Shown: positions 8,343-16,055 of the stretch, piece after piece
Layout of the letters: every line of letters begins with the position of its first letter
Numbering within the stretch: position 1 is the first letter of the stretch
Assembly (NCBI RefSeq): GCF_008369125.1
Contig: NZ_VOAY01000001.1
Span: forward strand, 1,860,001 to 1,924,000
DNA: 64,000 bases
Direction of reading: 5' to 3'
DNA from: Allopusillimonas sp008369125
GTDB lineage: Bacteria > Pseudomonadota > Gammaproteobacteria > Burkholderiales > Burkholderiaceae_B
Program-made: the position numbers and the translations under genes
The notes under the pieces: model-generated
Database searches by the model: none
The model's input: only the letters and a program-made list of their open reading frames with translations
What the model was told of the DNA's origin: nothing

Positions 8343-9363
8343 ATTGATAGCGTTCATCTGCTTGCAGGGCATCCCAGTCTGGCGCGGGCACGGAGGGCAT
8401 CAGACGACGTATACGTTGCACAGCGTCTTGGTCGTGCATGTGTCTGAGCCTGGACAGCAGTTCATCGGCCAGATCTGGCCGGTTACACACCAACACCATG
8501 TCGCAGCCTGCTGTTAATGCGGCCTCGGCCCGGGCAAGAATATCGCCGGCGACCGTAGCCCCTTCCATGGTGAGGTCGTCTGAAAAAACCACCCCATCGT
8601 AGCCCAGATCTTGGCGCAGTACTTTTTGTATCCAGAAAGGAGAGAAGCCGGCCGGATTGGGATCGACTTCACGATAAATAACGTGGGCAGGCATGACGGA
8701 AGGTAATACCATATCGCCCAGCCAACCGTAGGGTGCAGCATCTTCCTGCATGATTTCGTCGAAGCTGCGTCCGTCGACCGGAATCTCATGGTGAGAATCT
8801 GCCTCAACGGCGCCATGGCCAGGAAAGTGCTTACCGCATGCTGACATGCCGGCCAGCATCAGGCCCTGAATCAGGGCGCGTGCAAGCAGCGCCACAACAC
8901 GCGGATCGCGATGAAACGCACGATTACCAATAACCTGGCTTACGCCGTAATCGAGGTCAAGCACGGGCGTAAAGCTAAGGTCTACGCCACAGGCGCGCAA
9001 CTCAGCACCCAGCACGTACCCCGTCTCAGAAGCCAGACGCATGGCCGCCAGCGAGTCTTCGGCCCACAAATTACCAAAAACACTCATGGCCGGAATTGCG
9101 GTGAACCCATCACTGCGAAAACGCTGCACGCGACCACCTTCGTGATCCACAGCAATAAGCAAAGGCTCAGTGCGCGCCTCGTGAATAGCTTGGCAGAGTG
9201 CTGATAACTGGGCTCGGTTTTCAAAATTTCGGGCAAACAGAATGACCCCGCCGACCAATGGATTGCGCAGTCGTGCGCGCTCGTGTTCGGTAAGCGTCGC
9301 ACCTTCGACATCAACCATGACAGGCCCGGGCGGCAAAGTGCTTTGTGACGTGTTTTCGCTCAT
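8305..9363 (-). CDS. nagZ: Beta-N-acetylhexosaminidase (peptidoglycan recycling)
   Basis: NagZ is a cytosolic family 3 glycoside hydrolase that removes N-acetylglucosamine from anhydro-muropeptides during cell wall recycling. The 352-residue protein contains VDHEGGRVQRF near residue 75, the conserved loop KHFPGHGAVEADSHHE with catalytic His, and FSDDLTMEGA with the nucleophile Asp. I chose the ATG at 9363 (MSENTSQSTL); an upstream TTG at 9378 would add five residues and overlap acpS. It lies between acpS and uvrC in a same-strand cluster. Confidence 0.96.
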   Translation of the reverse strand: MSENTSQSTLPPGPVMVDVEGATLTEHERARLRNPLVGGVILFARNFENRAQLSALCQAIHEARTEPLLIAVDHEGGRVQRFRSDGFTAIPAMSVFGNLWAEDSLAAMRLASETGYVLGAELRACGVDLSFTPVLDLDYGVSQVIGNRAFHRDPRVVALLARALIQGLMLAGMSACGKHFPGHGAVEADSHHEIPVDGRSFDEIMQEDAAPYGWLGDMVLPSVMPAHVIYREVDPNPAGFSPFWIQKVLRQDLGYDGVVFSDDLTMEGATVAGDILARAEAALTAGCDMVLVCNRPDLADELLSRLRHMHDQDAVQRIRRLMPSVPAPDWDALQADERYQYARRLQSQIVSA

Positions 9364-9374
9364 AAAATAGGTTC

Positions 9375-9806
9375 TCAAACAGTTAGGGCCGGGAGCGCCT
9401 CGACCACGACAAAGGCCGCTACGGTATCAGACTCATCAGTAACAGACACATGGGCTGCGCCAAACCGCTCACCATACCAGTCAGCAAGCGGCCCCGACAA
9501 ATGCACACGCGGCTTGCCACTGGCCTCATTAAGGGTTTGCATGCGTGACCAGGTCATGGGTGTGCGCATGCCCAGGCCGATCGCCTTGGAGAATGCCTCT
9601 TTGGCAGCAAACCGTGTAGCCAGGAAACGCAGCCCGCGCGCGGGGTCGCTGGCATAGCGTCGGTGGAATTTCTCAATTTCTTGCGGGCCCAGAATGCGTT
9701 GCACGAATTGCTCGCCCCATCGGGCGTAAACACGCTCGATGCGCTCAAAGCGCAGTATGTCTACCCCTATACCTGCTATTGCTGCAGGCAACCCATGCAT
9801 AGCCAT
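9375..9806 (-). CDS. acpS: Holo-[acyl-carrier-protein] synthase
   Basis: AcpS transfers 4'-phosphopantetheine from coenzyme A to the serine of acyl carrier protein, making it active for fatty acid synthesis. The 143-residue protein has both metal-binding motifs, GIGVDILRFERIERVY and RFAAKEAFSKAIGLG. The ATG at 9806 is preferred; GTG at 9824 and ATG at 9800 are alternatives. In many betaproteobacteria acpS follows pdxJ. Here the upstream neighbour is instead a hairpin region and an ohr fragment, which suggests that the local gene order was rearranged. Confidence 0.95.
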   Translation of the reverse strand: MAMHGLPAAIAGIGVDILRFERIERVYARWGEQFVQRILGPQEIEKFHRRYASDPARGLRFLATRFAAKEAFSKAIGLGMRTPMTWSRMQTLNEASGKPRVHLSGPLADWYGERFGAAHVSVTDESDTVAAFVVVEALPALTV

Positions 9807-9847
9807 TTGTACATCCAAGAACACGCCCGAATATCAAATAATACCGT

Positions 9848-9910
9848 GCCTGCGCCGTTTAAGTGCCGCGCAGGCAAACGGGGCACCATTAGGGTGCCCC
9901 GTTTGCCTGC
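9848..9910. other. Competing hairpins between ohr remnant and acpS
   Basis: A perfect 18-bp stem joins 9870-9887 and 9893-9910 (arms start GCAGGCAAACGG and GGTGCCCCGTTT) with a 5-base loop. A second stem joins GCCTGCGC (9848-9855) to GCGCAGGC (9868-9875). Both use the bases 9870-9875, so they exclude each other. There is no T-run after either on the minus strand. The region would be the leader of acpS if it is transcribed from ohr. Confidence 0.55.
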
Positions 9911-9980
9911 CAGTAACAGAACAATCAGACGACAGTCAACGTCACATCAACATTGCCCCGCGTCGCGTTCGAATAAGGGC
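9911..9980 (-). pseudogene. Detached 3' fragment of an ohr gene
   Basis: These 70 bases repeat 10005-10074, the 3' end of the intact ohr plus its downstream bases, at an offset of 94. The fragment encodes the last Ohr residues (YSNATRGNVDVTLTVV and stop) in the same strand and order. Only five of 70 bases differ, and the four coding differences are all synonymous third-position transitions. The sequence beyond the stop has diverged more. This fits a remnant of a second, functional ohr allele better than a freely decaying copy. It has no start codon and is not expected to make protein. Confidence 0.8.
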
Positions 9981-10018
9981 CTATCAGGGTGCCCCGTCGC
10001 CGGACTGTAACAGAACAA

Positions 10019-10441
10019 TCAGACAACAGTCAGCGTCACGTCAACATTGCCCCGCGTCGCGTTTGAATAAGGGCAAACAATGTGCGCCTTGTCGACCAGC
10101 GCCTGCGCCTGCTCACGCTCCATACCCGGCACGGAAATTTTCAGTTCAACTTCAATGCCAAAACCGTTGGGGATAGGGCCAATACCCACCAAGCCGTCAA
10201 TGCTGGTGTTCGCTGGCAATTCGACCTTCTCACGCGAGGCCACCAGTTTAAGGGCACCCAGAAAGCATGCCGAGTAACCGGCGGCAAACAACTGCTCGGG
10301 GTTAGCGCCACCACCTGCTCCACCCATTTCGGTTGGGACGGCCAGTTTGATATCCAGCACGCCATCCGACGAAACCGCACGACCGTCACGGCCGCCAGTT
10401 GCAGTGGCCTGGGCGCGGTAAACAACTTTTTCTAAAGACAT
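10019..10441 (-). CDS. ohr: Organic hydroperoxide resistance protein (thiol peroxidase)
   Basis: Ohr is a cytosolic peroxidase that reduces fatty-acid and other organic hydroperoxides, using lipoylated proteins as reductant in studied species. The 140-residue protein has the two redox cysteines, Cys59 in GYSACFLGAL and Cys123 in HIVCPYSNATRG, and the family segment NPEQLFAAGYSACF. It is preceded by a promoter overlapped by an OhrR-type operator (10651-10679) and a leader of about 200 bases. The MarR-family regulator ohrR lies upstream on the same strand. The 3' end is partly duplicated just downstream. Confidence 0.97.
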   Translation of the reverse strand: MSLEKVVYRAQATATGGRDGRAVSSDGVLDIKLAVPTEMGGAGGGANPEQLFAAGYSACFLGALKLVASREKVELPANTSIDGLVGIGPIPNGFGIEVELKISVPGMEREQAQALVDKAHIVCPYSNATRGNVDVTLTVV

Positions 10442-11094
10442 GGCAATCTCCTGTTGGTTAAATTCAAGTGATACACAGTATCAGGTGGCGGGTTGGGCAC
10501 GGCCCCGCTCGTGGCCGGTGTGGCGGCGTGTACCGCCACATAACTAAAAAACAAAACTGTTTATACGGGCACTTTGACGCCAGCATAATCATGCAATTTC
10601 CGCGAGAAGCAAACTTGCGGCATTAACTGCTTTGAAAAACATCTCGTACTATTAAATAGCAAACTACTTAATTTTGCAAATCAAAGTGCCGTAGGCCAGG
10701 GAAACTCTGCGGTCAAAAAGGGCTAGCCCAATAAAATCCATCGCCTAAGGCAGCGGGCTCAGCAGAAAATCAACTTACTCAGACCACCCTTGGCTACTTA
10801 CCTCATTTCAAACCGCGCTTGGTTCTTTGCAGCCAACTGGCAGACAAGCTTTTACAGACGGAATTCAAGGAGGCTGGCACACCCACTTAGGCCACGCTCA
10901 TTCCTGAACGCCTATTCCACTTGGGTACCAAGCGCTGCGCCGCCGTCATCCTCTTACATTGCCTTTTGGCATGTCAGGGCAGCATCTGCCCTTGCGCATT
11001 AACGTCAGGTATAGCAAGGCCGTTTGTGCTGCTTCTGTGCGCTCATTGGCCAAGCTGGCCGCACACTGGGCCAGCATTTCATCCCCCTAACTCA
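10442..11094. other. Gene-less stretch between ohr and ohrR
   Basis: About 650 bases without a convincing gene. The left third holds the ohr leader and the operator/promoter. The rest (about 10700-11090) has only short overlapping open frames without ribosome sites or recognisable family motifs. I see no RNA gene or mobile element in it. Confidence 0.5.
10651..10679 (-). promoter_or_regulatory. ohr promoter with OhrR-type operator
   Basis: On the minus strand a -35 TTGCAA (10679-10674), 17-base spacer and -10 TTTAAT (10656-10651) form a promoter. Over the spacer and -10 lies the imperfect palindrome ATTAAATAG-N4-CTACTTAAT (10651-10672, one mismatch between arms). A near copy occurs at the ohrR start (11560-11581). 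A repressor bound here would block RNA polymerase, as known for OhrR proteins with organic peroxide as inducer. Confidence 0.75.
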
Positions 11095-11550
11095 TCAAGC
11101 CCGAAGCAAGCGCTCTCGCAGGCTTTCAAGGGCTTTGCGGGTGTCAGCAAGCTCGTCGGCCGAGCACTGGGTAGCACCTACGACCCCTTGCTGCACAGCA
11201 TTTGCTCTGCTCTTGAGCGATTCGCCGTCTGGAGCGAGAGAAACAATAACCTGACGCTCGTCGGCCTGGGCTCTTTGACGATGCACAAGTCCCGCCGCTT
11301 CTAGCCGTTTGAGCAGAGGCGTAAGCGTCGCCGAGTCGAGAAAGAGTCGCTCACCGATTTCAGACACGGTCAAGCCATCGCGCTCCCAGAGCACCAACAT
11401 GACAAGATATTGTGGATAGGTCAGCCCGAGATCGCGCAGCAAGCCGCGATAGATTTTGTTCATGGCCAGCCCTGTGGAGTACAGGGCAAAACACAACTGG
11501 TCATCAAGCAACAAGCTGGTAGCCTGTTCGTGCGAGGTTTTCTGCTTCAT
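11095..11550 (-). CDS. ohrR: MarR-family organic peroxide sensor OhrR
   Basis: OhrR represses ohr until its N-terminal cysteine is oxidised by organic peroxide. The protein shows the family pattern LLLDDQLCFALYSTGLAMNK with the sensing Cys at position 20 (counting from the ATG at 11550), a winged-helix DNA-binding part (LTVSEIGERLFLDSATLTPL) and a second cysteine at 129 in GATQCSADE. That makes it a likely two-cysteine type like the Xanthomonas protein. ATG 11559 is an alternative start, but the predicted -10 at 11565-11560 would put transcription start downstream of it. The operator overlaps the start, so it is probably self-repressed. Confidence 0.92.
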   Translation of the reverse strand: MKQKTSHEQATSLLLDDQLCFALYSTGLAMNKIYRGLLRDLGLTYPQYLVMLVLWERDGLTVSEIGERLFLDSATLTPLLKRLEAAGLVHRQRAQADERQVIVSLAPDGESLKSRANAVQQGVVGATQCSADELADTRKALESLRERLLRA

Positions 11551-11559
11551 CCTTGCCAT

Positions 11560-11581
11560 ATTAAATCGCGCACTACTTAAA
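11560..11581 (-). promoter_or_regulatory. OhrR-type operator at ohrR promoter
   Basis: ATTAAATCG-N4-CTACTTAAA at 11560-11581 matches the operator before ohr in 16 of the 18 arm bases. It covers the predicted -10 (TTTAAT) of ohrR and touches its start codon. Autorepression is the likely meaning. Confidence 0.7.
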
Positions 11582-11642
11582 CACAAGCATGGCCGCGTGG
11601 TATCTGCAACGGCCAATGCAAGCCAGTTACTACGCAAACCAA

Positions 11643-12188
11643 TCAGAGCTTGATGAAATGCTCGCGGTAGTGCTTGAGCTCGTCAATGGATTCGTAGATA
11701 TCAGCCAAGGCTTCGTGCTTGCTCTGCTTGACGAAACTGCGGTAAACCTCGGGTTTCCAGCGCAGCGACAGCTCTTTGAGCGTGCTTACATCGAGATTGC
11801 GATAATGAAAAAACGCCTCAAGGCGGGGCATGTACTTGACCATAAAACGGCGATCCTGCCCGACCGTGTTGCCACAGAGTGGAGATTTGCCCGCAGGCAC
11901 ATGCTGAAATAAGAACTGAAGCAACTGGTCTTCGGCCTCTTCCTCGGTTAAGGTAGATGCCTTGACTTTATCAACAAGCCCACTCTTACCATGTGTCGCG
12001 GTGTTCCATCGATCCATGGCATCAAGCAACTCATTGCTTTGATGTATAACAAGCACAGGCCCTTCAGCGACAAAAGCAAGATCCGCTTCCGTGATAACAA
12101 TTGCCACTTCAATAATGCGTTCTTTTTCAGGATCTAGCCCGGTCATCTCCATATCGAGCCAAACCAGACGCTGGTCATTTACCGCCAT
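11643..12188 (-). CDS. orn: Oligoribonuclease
   Basis: Orn is a DEDDh 3'-5' exoribonuclease that degrades the shortest RNA pieces, including pGpG from cyclic di-GMP turnover, to mononucleotides. The 181-residue protein shows WLDMEMTGLD (exo I), LLDAMDRWNTATHGKSGL, CGNTVGQDRRFMVKYMPRL (exo II) and KHEALADIYESIDELKHYR (exo III with its His). The ATG at 12188 has a strong ribosome site (AAGGAAAG). A longer frame upstream has no support. It is divergent from the M48 protease gene. Confidence 0.97.
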   Translation of the reverse strand: MAVNDQRLVWLDMEMTGLDPEKERIIEVAIVITEADLAFVAEGPVLVIHQSNELLDAMDRWNTATHGKSGLVDKVKASTLTEEEAEDQLLQFLFQHVPAGKSPLCGNTVGQDRRFMVKYMPRLEAFFHYRNLDVSTLKELSLRWKPEVYRSFVKQSKHEALADIYESIDELKHYREHFIKL

Positions 12189-12234
12189 ATAATCTTTCCT
12201 TGAAAAAACAGATTTTCGCACACACCCACTATTT

Positions 12235-13479
12235 ATGTTTACGCTGCTGTTTGTTGCTTTCCTGCTCGCCGACGTATTGACCCGTCTTTGGCTCGCTTCG
12301 CGCCAAATTAAACACGTGCGTACCCATCGCGCGCAGGTGCCCCCCGAGTTCGCCGACCGCATTGGCCTCTACAGCCACCAGCGCGCTGCCGACTATACAG
12401 TCGCCAGAATGCAGTTATCAATGATCGAGCATGTTGTCGAAGCTGCCGTGCTGGTTTGCCTTACCCTGCTGGGTGGACTGCAGTTTCTCGATGTATGGTT
12501 GGGTGCGCTGATCGACAGCGAAATCCTGCGACAACTGGCGCTCATTGCTGCCGTACTTGCCATCTTGGGCACGGTAGGTCTTCCCTTCGCCATCTGGAGG
12601 CGCTTCAAGCTAGAAGCGAAGTTCGGCTTTAACCGGGTCACGCCGAAGCTTTTTGTTGCTGACACCGCCAAAACACTGGGTTTGACACTGGTGCTGGGCA
12701 CTCCCCTTGCAGCCTGTGTGCTATGGGTTATGGGCAATGCCGGCCCTGCATGGGTCTGGTGGGCCTGGGGTCTGTGGGTTGTTTTCAATTTTCTCATTCT
12801 GTGGCTATTCCCCAGTTTTATTGCCCCCTTGTTCAACAAATTTACGCCACTCGACAATCCCGACGTCGCCAAACGCATTCATGCGCTGGCACAACGCTGC
12901 GGGTTTTCGTTAAAAGGCCTGTTTGTCATGGACGGCTCACGGCGCTCAGCGCACGGCAATGCGTATTTCACCGGTCTGGGCAAGTCACGCCGAATCGTGT
13001 TTTTTGACACGCTGCTTGCGCGCCTTAGCACTGACGAAATCGAAGCGGTGCTGGCGCATGAGCTTGGGCATTTCAAACACAAACATATCACCCGGCGCAT
13101 GATCGTCAGCTTTGGTGCCGCGCTGGTGTTCTTTTTGCTACTAGGATGGCTTTCGCAACAAGTGTGGTTTTATACACAGCTTGGCGTCATCCCGCAGTTG
13201 GGCCGCTCCAACGACGCGCTGGCACTCATCCTGATGTTTTTGGCCGTTCCTGTTTTTACCTTCTGGATCACACCTCTGGCCAGCTGGATGTCCAGACGTG
13301 ACGAGTTTCAGGCCGACCGCTATGCTACCGCACAGTGCCCTTCAGACTGGCTGGTTTCGGCTCTGGTGAAACTATATGACGACAATGCCGCCACATTAAC
13401 ACCCGATCCGGTACACTCAGCGTTTTACGATAGCCACCCACCCGCCGTGATACGCATACAACACATCAAACATGGATAA
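12235..13479 (+). CDS. M48-family (Ste24/CAAX-type) membrane metalloprotease
   Basis: A 414-residue integral membrane zinc protease with about seven hydrophobic segments. The zinc motif HELGH is at 275-279, and the third ligand Glu357 is in RRDEFQADRYA. The N-terminal half matches the CAAX prenyl protease 1 family (NRVTPKLFVADTAKTLGL; LFPSFIAPLFNKFTPL). Bacteria generally lack prenylated CAAX proteins, so its natural substrates are unknown; membrane protein quality control is plausible. The gene overlaps rsgA by 8 bases, a sign of translational coupling. Confidence 0.9.
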   Translation: MFTLLFVAFLLADVLTRLWLASRQIKHVRTHRAQVPPEFADRIGLYSHQRAADYTVARMQLSMIEHVVEAAVLVCLTLLGGLQFLDVWLGALIDSEILRQLALIAAVLAILGTVGLPFAIWRRFKLEAKFGFNRVTPKLFVADTAKTLGLTLVLGTPLAACVLWVMGNAGPAWVWWAWGLWVVFNFLILWLFPSFIAPLFNKFTPLDNPDVAKRIHALAQRCGFSLKGLFVMDGSRRSAHGNAYFTGLGKSRRIVFFDTLLARLSTDEIEAVLAHELGHFKHKHITRRMIVSFGAALVFFLLLGWLSQQVWFYTQLGVIPQLGRSNDALALILMFLAVPVFTFWITPLASWMSRRDEFQADRYATAQCPSDWLVSALVKLYDDNAATLTPDPVHSAFYDSHPPAVIRIQHIKHG

Positions 13480-14377
13480 AACCCCTGTCCCGCAGGGGCG
13501 CGTCATTGCCGCGCATGGGCGTCACTATACGGTTGAACTGGCCGATGGAAGCCTGCGCAAATGCTTTCCTCGTGGCAAAAAATCGCAGGCCACGGTTGGC
13601 GACCTGGTAGCCTTTACGCCACAAGGCAATGATGAAGGCTCCATAGACCGCATTCTTCCGCGCCGCAATTTACTCTACCGCTCTGACGACACGCGTACAA
13701 AGCAATTTGCCGCCAATGTTGATCAACTGCTTATTGTGGTCGCACCCGAACCGTTATTTTCTGACGACTTATTGGGTCGTGCGTTGGTCGCGGCACGCAG
13801 TGTCGATATTGAGCCCATTATTATTCTGAACAAGTCAGATCTGCATGGCAGCATGCCGCTGGCCAGGCAGCGACTACGGCATATTGTCGCCGCCGGATTC
13901 AAAGTTATTGAGCTAAGTGCGCTTACAACGGTTGAAGTCAACGCAGAATTAAGTGGTGTACTGCAAGACAAATGCAGCCTGCTGCTGGGGCAAAGCGGCA
14001 TGGGTAAATCAACACTATTGAATGCCTTGGTACCCGACGCCGCCGCCGCAACGCGCGAGCACTCCCAGGCTCTGGGCGCCGGCAAACACACCACCACTAG
14101 CACACGTCTTTACCATCTGCCCGGCAGCACGGGCGATATTATTGATTCTCCCGGCTTTCAGGCTTTCGGGCTATCGCATCTTACACCCGACGAAATCGTG
14201 CAGGGGTTTCCGGAATTTGATGACGTAATTGGCCTGTGTCGTTTTTACAACTGCACACATCGCCACGAGCCTGACTGTGGCGTGCTCAATGCGCTTAAAG
14301 ACGGCAAGATTGCACCCGAGCGTCATGACTTGTACAAGCGCATACTGGCCGAAAACGAAGCAAGAAGCCGATACTAA
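13472..14377 (+). CDS. rsgA: Ribosome small subunit GTPase RsgA
   Basis: RsgA (YjeQ/EngC) is a circularly permuted GTPase that checks and completes 30S subunit maturation. The 301-residue protein has an N-terminal OB fold, then the motifs in permuted order: NKSD (120-123, G4), GQSGMGKST (173-181, G1), the T-rich switch I (KHTTTS) and DSPG (225-228, G3). The C-terminal zinc knuckle uses Cys256, Cys261, His263 and Cys269 (LCRFYNCTHRHEPDCG). It starts inside the end of the M48 protease gene. Confidence 0.97.
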   Translation: MDKTPVPQGRVIAAHGRHYTVELADGSLRKCFPRGKKSQATVGDLVAFTPQGNDEGSIDRILPRRNLLYRSDDTRTKQFAANVDQLLIVVAPEPLFSDDLLGRALVAARSVDIEPIIILNKSDLHGSMPLARQRLRHIVAAGFKVIELSALTTVEVNAELSGVLQDKCSLLLGQSGMGKSTLLNALVPDAAAATREHSQALGAGKHTTTSTRLYHLPGSTGDIIDSPGFQAFGLSHLTPDEIVQGFPEFDDVIGLCRFYNCTHRHEPDCGVLNALKDGKIAPERHDLYKRILAENEARSRY

Positions 14378-14421
14378 CAGCCCGTAAGGCGGCCCCGCTG
14401 CCGCAAGCAAGGCGCTAGCAT

Positions 14422-15168
14422 TTAGCCCTTAATTTTTAGCTCGGCCGCTGACAAATAGTGGTAAATATTTCGGATGAGCGCGGCCGTTGCACCCCAGATA
14501 AAGTAAGACTGCCAGGTAATCGAAAAATAAAAACGATGGCCGCCGTCTGGCAGATTGGCCTGATGCAGCCGATGAAGGCGCGGATCCAGCAGCACTGACA
14601 ATGGCACCTCGAATACCTCAGCCACCTCTGTTATATCGGGTGTAATGGTAAAGCCTGGCCGTATCACACCTATAACCGGCGTCATGGTAAAGCGGGTAGA
14701 CGTCAAGAAACTGGGATGAGTACCAATAAGCTGGATGAACTCTGGCGCAACCCCAATTTCTTCGTAGGTTTCACGTAAGGCAGCCGCAACGGCATCGCGA
14801 TCAGTGCGCTCGATACGCCCACCTGGAAAACAGATTTGCCCAGCGTGGTCATACAAATGTGAAGCACGCTTGGTAAACAGCACATGCAGGCCAGATGGTC
14901 GTTGAACGAGCGGCACGAAGACGGCCGCCTGAACCACACCCGCAGGATGCAGGAGGTCAGCACTAAAGGACTCGGTAAATATGGGCTCGACTTTCCAGTC
15001 TATGTTGCGACCAAACGACGAGCATATGAAGTCGAGCTGGATGCTGTCTTGTGAAAGCGGCGCCAGCACATCTGCGGGGACAACAGGCTGACTTTGGGGA
15101 TCAAACCCCGGAGTCACTACAACGCGTTTGCGCCCAAGAGGTGACTTGCTTTCCGACATAGAATCCAT
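14422..15168 (-). CDS. Nudix hydrolase, CoA pyrophosphatase (NudL) type
   Basis: The C-terminal two thirds match the NudL/UPF0035 branch that cleaves coenzyme A and derivatives. The Nudix box lies in GGRIERTDRDAVAAALRETYEEIG, preceded by LFTKRASHLYDHAGQICFPG, the branch marker. From the ATG at 15168 it has 248 residues. The first 90 or so residues form a divergent N-terminal part. A longer frame overlaps rplS and is not believed. ATG 15159 is an alternative. The start sits just after the terminator hairpin that follows rplS, so expression may depend on read-through or an unseen promoter. Confidence 0.88.
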   Translation of the reverse strand: MDSMSESKSPLGRKRVVVTPGFDPQSQPVVPADVLAPLSQDSIQLDFICSSFGRNIDWKVEPIFTESFSADLLHPAGVVQAAVFVPLVQRPSGLHVLFTKRASHLYDHAGQICFPGGRIERTDRDAVAAALRETYEEIGVAPEFIQLIGTHPSFLTSTRFTMTPVIGVIRPGFTITPDITEVAEVFEVPLSVLLDPRLHRLHQANLPDGGHRFYFSITWQSYFIWGATAALIRNIYHYLSAAELKIKG

Positions 15169-15176
15169 AAAACACA

Positions 15177-15199
15177 AAGGGCACCCGCCGGGTGCCCTT
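15177..15199 (-). terminator. Terminator after rplS
   Basis: AAGGGCACCC (15177-15186) pairs perfectly with GGGTGCCCTT (15190-15199) around GCC. On the minus strand it is followed by TTTGTGTTTTA, a usable T-tract. It sits 25 bases past the rplS stop and just before the Nudix start codon. Confidence 0.8.
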
Positions 15200-15223
15200 G
15201 CTGGTAATCGAAGATGTGACTGC

Positions 15224-15613
15224 TTATTTAACAGCGGCCACCTTGGCCGATTTGCGAACCAGCTTCTCTTTGATACGAGCGGCTTTACCCGAACGGCTAC
15301 GGAGGTAGTACAGTTTAGCACGACGCACATCGCCACGACGTTTTACTTCGATGCTGGCAATTTGCGGTGAGTAAAGCTGGAACGTACGCTCAACGGCTTC
15401 ACCCGATGAGATCTTGCGCACGATAAACGAAGAGTTAAGGCCGCGATTGCGTCGGGCGATTACAACACCTTCGTATGCCTGTACACGCTTGCGGGTGCCT
15501 TCAACGACATTAACGTTAACAATAACGGTGTCGCCAGGGGCAAATGCTGGCTTGGCTTCGCCGCCTGTAAGGCGGGCAATTTCTTCCTGCTCGATGGTTT
15601 CGATTAGGTTCAC
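15224..15613 (-). CDS. rplS: 50S ribosomal protein L19
   Basis: L19 lies at the interface of the 30S and 50S subunits. The 129-residue protein has the conserved core FAPGDTVIVNVNVVEGTRKR and VQAYEGVVIARRNRGLNSSF, then a basic tail (KLYYLRSRSGKAARIKEKLV). In most proteobacteria it is the last gene of rpsP-rimM-trmD-rplS. Here those genes are not upstream; a promoter at 15735-15762 and a small membrane protein gene are found instead. It ends in a clear terminator. Confidence 0.98.
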   Translation of the reverse strand: MNLIETIEQEEIARLTGGEAKPAFAPGDTVIVNVNVVEGTRKRVQAYEGVVIARRNRGLNSSFIVRKISSGEAVERTFQLYSPQIASIEVKRRGDVRRAKLYYLRSRSGKAARIKEKLVRKSAKVAAVK

Positions 15614-15734
15614 GGTAAAGCTCCTGGTTTCATCTTGATGCGGGCTGTTTTTTTGGTCTTTATTACAAGACCGCTGGTCAACCTGGTTGTTAACCGGATA
15701 AGGCCCGTCAGAGGATGAGTTAGCAAAGTCCGCA

Positions 15735-15762
15735 ATTATACAATGCGCCGCAGCAATTTAAA
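15735..15762 (-). promoter_or_regulatory. Promoter of rplS
   Basis: A perfect -10 TATAAT (15740-15735 on the minus strand) follows a -35-like TTTAAA (15762-15757) at 16 bases. Transcription would start near 15728, leaving a leader of about 115 bases. This leader holds a hairpin (GGTCTT/AAGACC at about 15655-15672). The -35 overlaps the stop codon of the small membrane protein gene upstream. Confidence 0.65.
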
Positions 15763-15934
15763 AGCCGCTAGCCACCCCCAGCCACATTAGGCCAGGTATG
15801 GTGGCACCCCAGGCGAGAACGAGCACGACGTCAACCACCATGGCACCGCGCGTTAGCGTGGCAGATTTGCCCTGCCCCTTGCGGGCAGAAGGTGACCAAT
15901 TGGTAGAAACGTGGCGGGAAGCGATGGATTTCAT
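15758..15934 (-). CDS. Small single-pass membrane protein, function unknown
   Basis: A 58-residue protein from ATG 15934, with a GGGG ribosome site seven bases upstream. A basic N-terminal half (SARKGQGKSATLTRG) precedes one hydrophobic helix, MVVDVVLVLAWGATIPGLMW, close to the C-terminus. This shape (positive N-terminus, one helix, tiny tail) is that of many small inner-membrane proteins. I do not recognise the family. Upstream, at 16056-16075, lies a LexA-like box over a possible promoter. The stop codon overlaps the rplS -35. It could also be a chance frame. Confidence 0.5.
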   Translation of the reverse strand: MKSIASRHVSTNWSPSARKGQGKSATLTRGAMVVDVVLVLAWGATIPGLMWLGVASGF

Positions 15935-16055
15935 GATTAAACCCCATAAGACAAAGGAATGACTTGGCAATAAGAGGGCAACCTGACCCCCCGCCCTAAC
16001 CCCGCTATACGGGGCACCTGATCAATGCTACAACAATTACTGGCTGCATAAACAG

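Noticed and set aside
10790..11304. Overlapping short plus-strand frames between ohr and ohrR
   Set aside because: No ribosome site, no recognisable motif, and part of it is antisense to ohrR.
15655..15672. Intrinsic terminator upstream of rplS
   Set aside because: The stem GGTCTT/AAGACC is followed by A, not T, on the minus strand and lies downstream of the rplS promoter, so it is at most a leader structure.
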